Assembly (NCBI GenBank): GCA_902524895.1
Contig: CABZFH010000007.1
Location: 1-59,174 of the forward strand
DNA from: an uncultured Alphaproteobacteria bacterium
GTDB lineage: Bacteria; Pseudomonadota; Alphaproteobacteria; Methylaequorales; Methylaequoraceae
Length of the DNA stretch: 59,174 nucleotides
Direction of reading: 5' to 3'
Shown: one piece after another, positions 49,199-57,238 of the stretch
Position numbering within the stretch: the stretch's first letter is position 1
How the letters are laid out: each line of letters begins with the position of its first letter
The notes under the pieces: model-generated
What the model saw: the letters and a program-made list of their open reading frames with translations, nothing else
What the model was told of the DNA's origin: nothing
Databases searched by the model: none
Position numbers and translations under genes: made by a program

Positions 49199-49685
49199 CT
49201 TTTTTCCACAATTTTTTATTTAAAAGTATAAACATTGTAATGGCAAAATTCATTAAAGAAAATAACGAATTATATTGTGCCATTGAAAAACCTAAGTAAG
49301 ACCATATTACCTCATTACATTTAGTTATAGGAGCCTCATCTAAAAAGTTTCTCAAAGATTCAATATCACTAAATTGTTCTCCTGTTGAAGAACATGATGA
49401 GCCAAATTCAAAAAAACTTTTTTCTATGCCTACATGTACTGAAGCGATTACAAGACTAAATAAAAAAACTGTAGGAATAATATACAAAAAAGTAGTCTTA
49501 TATTTATTTGCAAGGAATAATAGAGGAATAAAAAAAATCAAAAAAAAGTATGGTATTCGCTGATAAATACAAAATTCACATGGTGGATAGTTTTCAATAT
49601 ATTGATAATAAAATGCAAAGGTTATAGCAATAATACTAACAAAAAAGCTGTATCCACAAAGCAAAGTATCTCTTCTAATTGTCAT
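49182..49685 (-). CDS. dsbB: Disulfide bond formation protein DsbB
   Basis: Inner-membrane quinone reductase that reoxidises DsbA. The 167 aa show four hydrophobic helices (about 10-27, 42-60, 64-82, 140-158), the first periplasmic loop CxxC in YPPCEFCIYQRIPY (about 33-46), and a second loop with further cysteines (FGSSCSSTGEQFSD and PITKCNEVIW). Short loops are typical of alphaproteobacterial DsbB. Coupled to coq7 by overlap; both relate to the quinone pool. No dsbA is visible nearby. Confidence 0.87.
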   Translation of the reverse strand: MTIRRDTLLCGYSFFVSIIAITFAFYYQYIENYPPCEFCIYQRIPYFFLIFFIPLLFLANKYKTTFLYIIPTVFLFSLVIASVHVGIEKSFFEFGSSCSSTGEQFSDIESLRNFLDEAPITKCNEVIWSYLGFSMAQYNSLFSLMNFAITMFILLNKKLWKKDEHEL

Positions 49686-50264
49686 TTATCTTACAAATAA
49701 ATAAAAAATAAACATTAACAACAATATAAAACTAAGAACATTTATATTTTTTTCTACTGTTTCTTTAATTCTTTTCCCATATATAAAAAACAAGTAACTG
49801 ACCAGTGCAAACCTTGCCCCTCTAGAAATAATTGAACATATGATAAATATAAGTAAATTTAAATTAAGGATACCTGCTGATAATGCAACAATCTTGTACG
49901 GCATCGGTGTAAAGCCACCAATAATTACTAAAAACCAACCATAATTTGCAAAATTATCCTTAAATATTTTAAACTGATTTTCAAATTTTGGATAAAGAGA
50001 AATTAAATCTTGAGAAAAAGAACTCCACAAATACTGACCAATAAAATAGCCCGCAATACCTCCGAGAACAGAAAATAAAATTGTTATTGAAGTCAAAAAA
50101 AATACTTTGTGTTTATTGAAAATGATTGCTGGTGCTAAAAAAATATCAGTCGGTAACGGAAAGAAAATTGACTCTACAAATGATATAAACGAAAGGAAAA
50201 TCCATGAATTTTTTTTTTTGGTAAATTTTATAAAGTGAAAATATACAAATTCTACAAATTTCAT
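49686..50264 (-). CDS. YqaA-type DedA/SNARE-associated membrane protein
   Basis: Membrane protein of the DedA/VTT group. I choose the ATG at 50264 (192 aa); a start at 50291 would add nine residues. Characteristic segments are FISFVESIFFPLPTDIFLAP (about 26-45), GGIAGYFIGQYLW (about 65-77), the NYGWFLVIIGGFTPMPYKIV region (about 105-124) and a final hydrophobic helix. Family members are implicated in lipid or envelope homeostasis, with no defined substrate here. It abuts dsbB (stop and ATG one base apart). Confidence 0.8.
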   Translation of the reverse strand: MKFVEFVYFHFIKFTKKKNSWIFLSFISFVESIFFPLPTDIFLAPAIIFNKHKVFFLTSITILFSVLGGIAGYFIGQYLWSSFSQDLISLYPKFENQFKIFKDNFANYGWFLVIIGGFTPMPYKIVALSAGILNLNLLIFIICSIISRGARFALVSYLFFIYGKRIKETVEKNINVLSFILLLMFIFYLFVR

Positions 50265-50302
50265 TTTAAAAATATACACATAAAATATCAATTAGCTAAA
50301 AG

Positions 50303-51391
50303 TTATTTATTTTCTATGACTAAATTTTTTACAAATTCACCAATCGCAATTGAGGAGGTTAATCCCGGAGACTCGATTCCAAATAGATTTATTAAAGATA
50401 TGTTCTGATTAATTTTATTATTTTGTATACAAAAATCGTTTCCGACAATTTTTGTCCTAATGCCGCTATAATCTGGCACAAGATTTCTATCTTTTATTTT
50501 GGACCAATATTTAGATATTGATTTCTTAAATTTATTTTCTAGATCTCTACTTACATCAAAGTTTACAGACTTTAGTTGTTCAGTATCTGGTCCAAAGTGA
50601 GTTTCTCCAGATAAACAAATAGTCGAATGTATCCCAAGTCCATCTTTTTGGGGAATGGGATAAATTAGTCTTGAAAATGGAGAATCACCTTCAAGTTTCA
50701 TGTAATTACCTTTAACAAACCTAATCTTTGGAATCTTAAATTGAAAATTTTTAATACTTTTAGCTACCCTATAACTGTTGAGTCCTGAACAATTAATTAA
50801 AACTTTGGTCTTAAATACGTCATTTTTTTGATTGTTTACAATAAAGTCTATGGAATTCTGATTTATGAATCCTTCTGAAAACTCTGTATTAAATACAATT
50901 GTACCACCATTATTTTCAACATCTATTAAGAAGTTAGCCATAAGTTGATGAACATCTACTATTCCAGTTTCTCTAGAAAACAAACCAGCAGAACCATTTA
51001 AATCTGGTTCCATTTCTTTTAGATTTTTTTTATCTAACTCAACTAACTCAATAGCTAATCTTTCTGCGTTTTTTTTTATAAATTTTAATTTTTGGATTTC
51101 ATCCAATGATGAAGCAACAATAATTTTTCCACATTTATTATATTTTATACCCCTATCTTTTATATATTTGTAAAGATAATGTCTCCCTTGAATACATAAT
51201 TTTTCTTTAAGAGAGTTTTTAATATAGTATAAGCCTGCATGAATCACTCCACTATTTCTTGAACTATTTTCTTGTCCAAATGTATTATTTTTTTCAAGAA
51301 GTAGAACTTTTTTATTTTCTGAACTTAAGGATTTAGCAATTGATAATCCAATTACCCCACCACCTACAACTGTAAATTCAAAATCTATCAT
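50303..51391 (-). CDS. lhgO: L-2-hydroxyglutarate oxidase/dehydrogenase
   Basis: FAD-dependent oxidoreductase returning L-2-hydroxyglutarate to 2-oxoglutarate, passing electrons to the respiratory chain. The 362 aa start with the dinucleotide motif FTVVGGGVIGLSIAKSL (about 6-22) and contain SRNSGVIHAGLYY (about 45-57), SGLFSRETGIVD-type (GSAGLFSRETGIVDVHQL), and a C-terminal FGIESPGLTSSIAIGEFV (about 338-355). These match LhgO more closely than glycerol-3-phosphate dehydrogenase or glycine oxidase. It stands divergent from the first sulfotransferase gene. Confidence 0.9.
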   Translation of the reverse strand: MIDFEFTVVGGGVIGLSIAKSLSSENKKVLLLEKNNTFGQENSSRNSGVIHAGLYYIKNSLKEKLCIQGRHYLYKYIKDRGIKYNKCGKIIVASSLDEIQKLKFIKKNAERLAIELVELDKKNLKEMEPDLNGSAGLFSRETGIVDVHQLMANFLIDVENNGGTIVFNTEFSEGFINQNSIDFIVNNQKNDVFKTKVLINCSGLNSYRVAKSIKNFQFKIPKIRFVKGNYMKLEGDSPFSRLIYPIPQKDGLGIHSTICLSGETHFGPDTEQLKSVNFDVSRDLENKFKKSISKYWSKIKDRNLVPDYSGIRTKIVGNDFCIQNNKINQNISLINLFGIESPGLTSSIAIGEFVKNLVIENK

Positions 51392-51492
51392 GATTTTATG
51401 TTAGTAAAATTATTACAATATTAATAGGATTACATAATTAATCTAGACTATTGAACGAAAGATTCTTAAAATATAATGAAAAAAAAATTAAG

Positions 51493-53199
51493 ATGTCAAA
51501 TAAAATTCTACTTAAAATTAAAAATCTTGTAAGAAAGAATAATGTTAAAAAAGCCGACATTTTATTCAAAAGATTACTTAAAACGGATCAAGATAATAAT
51601 AGTCTAAAACGATTTTATTTAGATACTTTATTTAAAGAGAAAAAATACAAGAATGTAACTGCAGCTTTTTTATCGTTATGTAAGGACACTCTAGATGAAC
51701 AAATATTAAAGATATTTTCAATTTCATTGCTGGAGTTAAATAAGTTTCAGGAGGCAGAAATATATTTTTTAAAAATTATAAAAATTAACGAAATTCCTGA
51801 AAATCTTTCCTTGCTCGCCATTTGTCAATCAAAACTAAGTAAAAATGAAATGGCTATAGAAAATTTTAAAAAAGCAATAAATATCGAACCAAAAAATTCC
51901 AGATATATAATTAATTTAGCCAACTACTTTCGTGAGTCAAATCGAACTATTCAAGCTATAAACTTATTAAAAGATTTTAATAAATCTACAACTAATATAA
52001 ATGTGTTAATCCTTCTTATTGGTTTGCTGAGAGATATTCAAAAACACGAAGAGGCAATAGAATATTGTTCTGAAGCAATGAAAATTGAAAAGGAAAATAG
52101 TTATCTTATTCTTATTCTTGCCACACTTTTTTTGGAAAGTAATAATGTTGTTGAAGCAGAAAAGTTTTTTGAACTTTCATTAAAATATAGACCTTTTTTT
52201 GGGCCAGCTTTGAGAATGTTAAGTTTATTTAAAAAAATAGATGCTCAAAAGCTAAGTGACCTCGAAAAATTTATTGAAAATTCAAAAAGTTTTGATCCTA
52301 ATCTGATTCAACTAGGTCTAGCAGTCTCAAATTTCTTAGAGAAAAATAATAATTTTAAAAAAAGCTTTAAATACCTAAAAAGGTTTAATAGTTACCAAAA
52401 GGAATTAACGAAATATAATATTAATTACTACAAAGAAAAGTATGATAAAATTAAAAGTATTTACAGATTTTACACGAGAAAAAAAGAATACTTAAATAAA
52501 AAAATTAAAAATATTTGTCCTATATTTATAGTTGGATTACCAAGATCAGGAACCTCTCTGGTTGAACAAATTTTATCATCCAAAAAAGAAATTAAAAGTT
52601 GTGGTGAATTAACATTTCTAGATGATAATTTTTCAAAAATATTTAAATCAATTAAGGAAGAAGATATTTCAATTCGTATGCTTGAAATGTTAAGTACAAC
52701 ATATATAGATAATGTAGTAGAGAATTTAGAGGTCAAAGAAAAATTTTTTACTGACAAAATGCCATTAAATTTTTTTTATGTTGGAATAATAAATCTGATC
52801 TATCCAAGTTCTAAGATTATATTATGCAAAAGATCAAAAATGGATAATATTATTTCTCTTTATAGAAATTTTTTTCCTTCAGGTAATAATTTCAGTTACG
52901 ACTTAAGTGACATTAATGATTTTTTAAAATTATATGATGAAGTTATTACTTATTGGAAAAAAGAAAGAATAAATTTTCACATTGTTGATTATGAAAGTTT
53001 AATTCGCGACTTCAAAACTGAAACGTCAACGTTATTTAAATACTTAAATTTAAATGTGGATGACTCAATTTTAGAATTTCATAAAAATAAAAGAGTAGTA
53101 CAGACTGCAAGCTTCCTTCAGGTTCGTAGACCTATATTTAAAAGTTCTATTGATTCGTGGAAAAAATATAAAGATGAAATAGGTTATTTAAATAACTAA
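51493..53199 (+). CDS. TPR-repeat sulfotransferase
   Basis: The 568 aa (ATG at 51493; a TTG at 51451 would add 14 residues) join N-terminal TPR repeats (about 10-290, for example NEMAIENFKKAINIEPKNSR) to a C-terminal Sulfotransfer_3-type domain. The PAPS 5'-phosphosulfate loop is IFIVGLPRSGTSLVEQIL (about 342-359), followed by CGEL, DKMPLNFFYVGII and the 3'-phosphate region ILCKRSKMDNIISLYRNFF. The acceptor is unknown; these enzymes are common in marine alphaproteobacteria and may decorate surface glycans, which is inference. It is convergent with a second member of the same family, stops abutting. Confidence 0.85.
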   Translation: MSNKILLKIKNLVRKNNVKKADILFKRLLKTDQDNNSLKRFYLDTLFKEKKYKNVTAAFLSLCKDTLDEQILKIFSISLLELNKFQEAEIYFLKIIKINEIPENLSLLAICQSKLSKNEMAIENFKKAINIEPKNSRYIINLANYFRESNRTIQAINLLKDFNKSTTNINVLILLIGLLRDIQKHEEAIEYCSEAMKIEKENSYLILILATLFLESNNVVEAEKFFELSLKYRPFFGPALRMLSLFKKIDAQKLSDLEKFIENSKSFDPNLIQLGLAVSNFLEKNNNFKKSFKYLKRFNSYQKELTKYNINYYKEKYDKIKSIYRFYTRKKEYLNKKIKNICPIFIVGLPRSGTSLVEQILSSKKEIKSCGELTFLDDNFSKIFKSIKEEDISIRMLEMLSTTYIDNVVENLEVKEKFFTDKMPLNFFYVGIINLIYPSSKIILCKRSKMDNIISLYRNFFPSGNNFSYDLSDINDFLKLYDEVITYWKKERINFHIVDYESLIRDFKTETSTLFKYLNLNVDDSILEFHKNKRVVQTASFLQVRRPIFKSSIDSWKKYKDEIGYLNN

Positions 53200-54639
53200 T
53201 TACTTTAACCAACCATATTCATTGTTGATTGTTTGAAAAACAAAATCATAATTTTTATATTTAAGAAAATTATTAATATTTATTGGCCCTCTTAATTGTT
53301 CATTATTTGTGGTTTGGGTATAGATTTTATTTTTATAAAAGTTCAAGCAACTTTCTGTCCATTTAATACCACAAAAATCAAAAATATTTTTTGTCACTAT
53401 TTTGGGATTCTTCAATAACTCCTCAAAATTTAAATTGTAGATAAAATTTTGATTTTCAAATTTAAACTTATTCATTATTTTGTAATATCTATCAAAATAT
53501 TTTAAAATATCTTCCATTCTATGAGCCCATGGAACTGATATTAAATTATTTTTAAGTATTGAAATTATAGATTCCCTAGGATCTCTGATACAATTTATTA
53601 TCTTTGCATTAGGTAAGCACCTTTTTATCAGATTTATAAATTCAAAGTTTTCTAATGACTTATCAGTAAATCTATACTCAAAGTTGACATTTTTAATTTT
53701 TTTATAAATTTGGAGTATTTCATCTATTGATTTAATTTTTTTATTTTTAACATTAATTTTCCTTAATTTATTGAAGAAAATTTGTGTTTCCTCTAAGGAC
53801 TGAACTTTAGATTCTGATGAACAAATTATTTTTTCTATTAGGGTTGAACCAGATCTCGGTAATCCGACAATGAAAATTGGATGAATTTTTTTTGATAATT
53901 TGGACTCACGAATGTTATCTGTCAATTTTTTTATGTAAGATATTTTTTTATCATAAGTCAAATTAAACTCAGAAAAATAAGTATTAAGCTTAAAATATAA
54001 ATTATGAGCAATTGTTAAATTTTTAATTTCTTCCACAAAATTCTTATTTTCATACTCTATCTTTCCCTTTAAAAAATAATAATAGATTGAATTTTCTACA
54101 CTTGGTTCTAGTTTCATTATTTTATTTAACTTCTCAACATATATTTTATTTTTATTCATACGATAAGATTCAAAAAGTAGTTTCAAATTATTGGGTTTTT
54201 GTATTCGTGCTTTTTTAAAGAATTTTGAAGATTTTTCAAACTTTCCAAGGTTTCTATATATTCTTCCTAGATTGAATAACGCGACAAAATATTTTGGTTC
54301 TATTTGAATTATCTTTTTTAAAATTGTTAATGATAAATTTATATGTCCCTGTTTTTCGTAGAGATTAGCTTTGTTATTAAGTAATAAAATGTTTCTAGAA
54401 TCTATTTTTAAACCTTGATTTATAACAGCCATTGCAAAATTATTTTTATCCATCACCACAAGATTTGATGCAAGATTAATATAAAGATTTGTTATATTTT
54501 TATTAATTTTTATGGCTTTGATTAGGGAAATAGAAGACTTATGAATTAGTCCAATTTTTTTATATTCTTGAGATAAATTAAAAAGTCTTTGGATGATTTC
54601 TAATGTATTTTGAAAATGTGATGTTGGGTTGAGATACAT
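53200..54639 (-). CDS. TPR-repeat sulfotransferase (second copy, convergent)
   Basis: The 479 aa have TPR repeats (about 15-240, including KKIIQIEPKYFVALFNLGRI and YRNLGKFEKSSKFFKKARI) and a Sulfotransfer_3-type domain with the PAPS loop IFIVGLPRSGSTLIEKII (about 257-274) and the 3'-phosphate binding CIRDPRESIISILKN (about 353-367). It resembles its convergent neighbour in architecture but is clearly diverged (for example EETQIFF for CGEL), so this is an old duplication or two separate acquisitions. The C-terminus RGPININNFLKYKNY corresponds to RRPIFKSSIDSWKKY in the other copy. Confidence 0.85.
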   Translation of the reverse strand: MYLNPTSHFQNTLEIIQRLFNLSQEYKKIGLIHKSSISLIKAIKINKNITNLYINLASNLVVMDKNNFAMAVINQGLKIDSRNILLLNNKANLYEKQGHINLSLTILKKIIQIEPKYFVALFNLGRIYRNLGKFEKSSKFFKKARIQKPNNLKLLFESYRMNKNKIYVEKLNKIMKLEPSVENSIYYYFLKGKIEYENKNFVEEIKNLTIAHNLYFKLNTYFSEFNLTYDKKISYIKKLTDNIRESKLSKKIHPIFIVGLPRSGSTLIEKIICSSESKVQSLEETQIFFNKLRKINVKNKKIKSIDEILQIYKKIKNVNFEYRFTDKSLENFEFINLIKRCLPNAKIINCIRDPRESIISILKNNLISVPWAHRMEDILKYFDRYYKIMNKFKFENQNFIYNLNFEELLKNPKIVTKNIFDFCGIKWTESCLNFYKNKIYTQTTNNEQLRGPININNFLKYKNYDFVFQTINNEYGWLK

Positions 54640-54819
54640 AATGACGAATCTTATTCCTAATTTTTTACTATTATTTTCAGTAATCCAAAAATTTGAGCAA
54701 TATGTATGCCAACTTTTTCCGAAGAGTTTTACAAAAAAATCTAATTTCTTAAAATTAAGGTTTGAAGATAATTGCTTAAATCTAGATTTATAACAATAAA
54801 TATTTTAACTTTATTTGAA

Positions 54820-54902
54820 AGGCTCTTTGACAGAATTGGGAGATGCAAATGATTAAAATCCGTTGAACTTAAATCCATTTCTGTTCGAGTCAAAATAGCA
54901 TT
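54820..54902 (+). pseudogene. Decayed tRNA-Leu copy
   Basis: This stretch aligns over nearly its whole length with the intact tRNA-Leu at 56960-57046. Shared runs include GAATTGG (D arm), AAAATCCGTTGAACTT (16 bases, anticodon stem to variable loop) and GTTCGAGTC (T arm). A short upstream match (TATTTTAACT) also precedes both. It cannot be functional: one anticodon-loop base is missing, so the loop reads TTAAAA, the acceptor strands (GGCTCTT and ATAGCAT) do not pair, and no CCA follows. It lies in the 250-bp gap before the MFS gene; the rest of that gap shows nothing recognisable. Confidence 0.8.
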
Positions 54903-56062
54903 TTATAATTAAAATTTTTAAACCTTTTTGGACTGACCATCAAAATGCTTGAAAACAACAAACAAATAATAGCTAAAAGAATTGAGCTTTTATAGTCACC
55001 TTGAGAGTCAATAAGAATACCAGAAACAAAAGGTCCTAATATTTGACCTACACTAAATGCAGTTGTCATAATGGCAACTGAAATATTGACATTTCCAATA
55101 AATCTTTTTTTCCCCTCAACAAGTACTAACGCAACAGATCCTGGAACTCCTAAGCCATAAAGCATACACGAAATTAAAAAATAATTTGGGTTATTACTAA
55201 AAAATAATAGTGAAACGCCTAAAGCAACTGTTAAACATGAAAAAAATAGTAAAAAGTCTGTGCTGATATTTTTTGATACAAAATTCCAAATAAGAACCGA
55301 TGGAATCGCAAAAATTCCAACAACAATCCATGAAAGATATTGATATGCAGAAATTTCAAATAAATCTTTTGCTATTGCACTAATAAACGTTCCAAAAATT
55401 ATATACCCAACACCAAAAAAAAAATAGCCAAATGCTATAGACAAAAAATCTATCTTAAATTTATTTTCAATTGAATCAATTTTATCGTTTAGTAAAAGTA
55501 TTTGTTTTGGAGTATAAAAAATTATTGGGATACATGCTAAAATTCCAATAAAACCGATAAACATCCATTGATGATTCCAAAAAAAATATGAAGTTGAAAT
55601 AACCCAAACAGTTGCAGTTCCAATAACTATTCCAAGACCAATTCCACAAAAATGATAAAGTTGTAAGGTTTTATTTTTCACATCTTTGAAAAAATTGAAC
55701 ATTAGTGATATTGTAAATACAAAGCCAAAAGCACTGGATATTCCGCAAAAAAATCTTAAAGCAATGAAGATTTTTAAATCTGTAGTAAATCCCATTAGAT
55801 AAATTGTAACTACAGAACATATTGAAGAAAAAATAATTATATTTTTAAAATTATTAAATTTCCAAATTATTGGAATGATTGATCCGACAAGATAACCAAA
55901 ATAATTATATGAAGAAATTATCCCCATAGTCGTTGAACTTAGATCTAAGTCATTTTGCATATTCGGTAATATCGGTGTGTAAATAAACCTACCAAAACCG
56001 ATGGCAATCAGAGTAGAGCAAATACCTGCTATTATAATTTTTAAGCTATTAGATGATTTCAT
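54890..56062 (-). CDS. YbfB/YjiJ family MFS transporter
   Basis: A 390-aa inner-membrane protein with about 12 hydrophobic helices. The opening SLKIIIAGICSTLIAIGFGR then FIYTPILPNMQNDL (about 6-39) and the YFGYLVGSIIP stretch (about 53-63) are typical of the YbfB/YjiJ group of major facilitator transporters. Substrate cannot be predicted. The C-terminal end of the gene overlaps the last 13 bases of the decayed tRNA copy on the other strand. It is divergent from the outer-membrane protein gene, and it lies between the two tRNA-Leu copies, so it may have been inserted. Confidence 0.82.
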   Translation of the reverse strand: MKSSNSLKIIIAGICSTLIAIGFGRFIYTPILPNMQNDLDLSSTTMGIISSYNYFGYLVGSIIPIIWKFNNFKNIIIFSSICSVVTIYLMGFTTDLKIFIALRFFCGISSAFGFVFTISLMFNFFKDVKNKTLQLYHFCGIGLGIVIGTATVWVISTSYFFWNHQWMFIGFIGILACIPIIFYTPKQILLLNDKIDSIENKFKIDFLSIAFGYFFFGVGYIIFGTFISAIAKDLFEISAYQYLSWIVVGIFAIPSVLIWNFVSKNISTDFLLFFSCLTVALGVSLLFFSNNPNYFLISCMLYGLGVPGSVALVLVEGKKRFIGNVNISVAIMTTAFSVGQILGPFVSGILIDSQGDYKSSILLAIICLLFSSILMVSPKRFKNFNYKMLF

Positions 56063-56127
56063 TTTATGCTTAAATATTAAAGTACATATTATTTATATTG
56101 ACCAGGAATAAATTAAAATCATTTATG

Positions 56128-56877
56128 CAATTAATTTTTATTTGGATAATACTAGCATATATCGGAGTTCCTTTTGTTTTGAAAGCTCATCACAAAATTG
56201 ATAACCCAATAATAAAGTTTTCCGATTCACCGGAAATAAAAAACCTTTTCTTTGAATGGAGAGGTCATATTAATATTGATAGAAAAAAAAATAATCACGA
56301 AACTTATCATCAAGTTTTAGAATTTGGCAAAGGTTGGAATAAGATACATGAAACAGATATTGAGCTTCACATTGCTGATTTAAAAAATAGTTCATTGGCA
56401 ATCCCAACAATAAAATTCCAAAATAAATTTAATCTCATAAATAAAAAGAATCTTTTATTTTCTACTTTTTTTTCATTTAACGTCGCAACAGAAAAAAATG
56501 GCTCAGATCAAATAGAATATAAATTTCTATTCCAAAATAAATTTAAATATTTTATTTTTAATAACGGTTTAGGTTTCTACAAAAACATTAATGGAGTAAA
56601 TTCAAAAAAAACAGTTTTAAAATACTTTCCGTTAATTTACTTCAAAAAACCTATTATATCCGATATTCATTTGGCAATTGCTGGAAGTAGCGATTTTGGA
56701 AAAATTTCAAAGTTTAGTACATATACTAATCAGAAGCATCAGTATGGATTAGGTATCAAGAGATCTTTTTATAAAAATACTTCATCTGAAGTTGATTTAA
56801 CAATTGCATATTTAAAAGGTCTCAATTCAAAGTCTTTTGATCAATCACTTATTTGGTATGTAAATAAATCATTTTGA
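56128..56877 (+). CDS. Predicted outer-membrane beta-barrel protein, function unknown
   Basis: I do not recognise a named family. The start is probably the ATG at 56128 (249 aa); a TTG at 56098 would add ten residues before a good signal peptide (about 1-20, LIFIWIILAYIGVPFVLKA). The mature part alternates polar and hydrophobic or aromatic residues in strands such as FEWRGHINIDRKK, YHQVLEFGKGWNKIHETDIE, FNLINKKNLLFSTFFSFNV and YKFLFQNKFKYFIFNNGLGF, and ends in phenylalanine, as outer-membrane barrels do. It sits between the MFS gene and tRNA-Leu. Confidence 0.55.
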   Translation, partial: QLIFIWIILAYIGVPFVLKAHHKIDNPIIKFSDSPEIKNLFFEWRGHINIDRKKNNHETYHQVLEFGKGWNKIHETDIELHIADLKNSSLAIPTIKFQNKFNLINKKNLLFSTFFSFNVATEKNGSDQIEYKFLFQNKFKYFIFNNGLGFYKNINGVNSKKTVLKYFPLIYFKKPIISDIHLAIAGSSDFGKISKFSTYTNQKHQYGLGIKRSFYKNTSSEVDLTIAYLKGLNSKSFDQSLIWYVNKSF

Positions 56878-56914
56878 TAATTTTAAGCTTCATAACAATT
56901 TCTGGATAACATCT

Positions 56915-56942
56915 TTGACCTACGATAATAATTATATATATT
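56915..56942 (+). promoter_or_regulatory. Putative promoter of tRNA-Leu
   Basis: TTGACC (56915-56920), a 16-base spacer and TATATT (56937-56942) read toward the tRNA, with the expected transcript start about ten bases before 56960. The TATTTTAACT that overlaps and follows the -10 box also occurs upstream of the decayed tRNA copy, but the -35 box is lost there. Confidence 0.5.
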
Positions 56943-56959
56943 TTAACTGCATCATTAAA

Positions 56960-57046
56960 GCCCCTATGGCGGAATTGGTAGACGCGACGGATTCAAAATC
57001 CGTTGAACTTCGGTTCATGTCCGTTCGAGTCGGACTAGGGGTACCA
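56960..57046 (+). tRNA. tRNA-Leu (anticodon CAA)
   Basis: An intact 87-nt type II tRNA with encoded CCA. Acceptor strands GCCCCTA and TAGGGGT pair; the D arm holds GAATTGGTAGA; the anticodon stem ACGGA/TCCGT encloses loop TTCAAAA with CAA at 56994-56996; the long variable arm TGAAC-TTCG-GTTCA and T arm GTCCG-TTCGAGT-CGGAC follow. The discriminator is A. Downstream sit an integrase remnant and polysaccharide-type genes, so its 3' end may have served as an attachment site. A decayed copy lies 2.1 kb upstream. Confidence 0.97.
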
Positions 57047-57116
57047 TCTAAACTTAATGTGAGTAAGGGTTTTATACTATTCATATTGTTCTTAAAACAA
57101 ACATTTTGTAGTGTTA

Positions 57117-57145
57117 TAGACATTGATACACATTGATACTATACT
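57117..57145 (+). promoter_or_regulatory. Putative promoter of the ruined integrase gene
   Basis: TAGACA (57117-57122), an exact 17-base spacer and TATACT (57140-57145) point at the ATG at 57152, which would lie at or next to the transcript start, making a leaderless message. The spacer region contains a near-perfect 10-bp tandem repeat (CATTGATACA, CATTGATACT at 57121-57140). Confidence 0.35.
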
Positions 57146-57151
57146 CTTCAT

Positions 57152-57238
57152 ATGAGTACTCCAAAACCTAGAACCGATACCCATAGCGTCTTTTGTGGAT
57201 TATCTATTTTCAAATACCCTACATCTACCTACATCTAA
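57152..57238 (+). pseudogene. Original N-terminus of the tyrosine integrase, cut by a frameshift
   Basis: An ATG at 57152 opens a 28-codon frame (MSTPKPRTDTHSVFCGLSIF, then KYPTSTYI and TAA). It resembles integrase N-termini (GLSIYK-type motif followed by an arm-binding strand). The matching continuation FFHCRIFVGNNRHIVRSTGE lies in the +1 frame. Removing one unit of the 10-bp duplication at 57218-57237 joins them as KYPTSKFFHCRIFVG without a stop. The integrase gene therefore started here and was broken by that duplication. Confidence 0.75.

Noticed and set aside
56915-57136. A 73-codon ORF containing MAELVDATDSKSVELRF
   Set aside because: It is a translation of the tRNA-Leu gene itself; this peptide is a well-known false annotation.
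57121-57140. CRISPR-like or iteron repeat (CATTGATAC twice)
   Set aside because: Only two adjacent units exist with no spacers; it lies inside a promoter-like stretch and may be chance or slippage.
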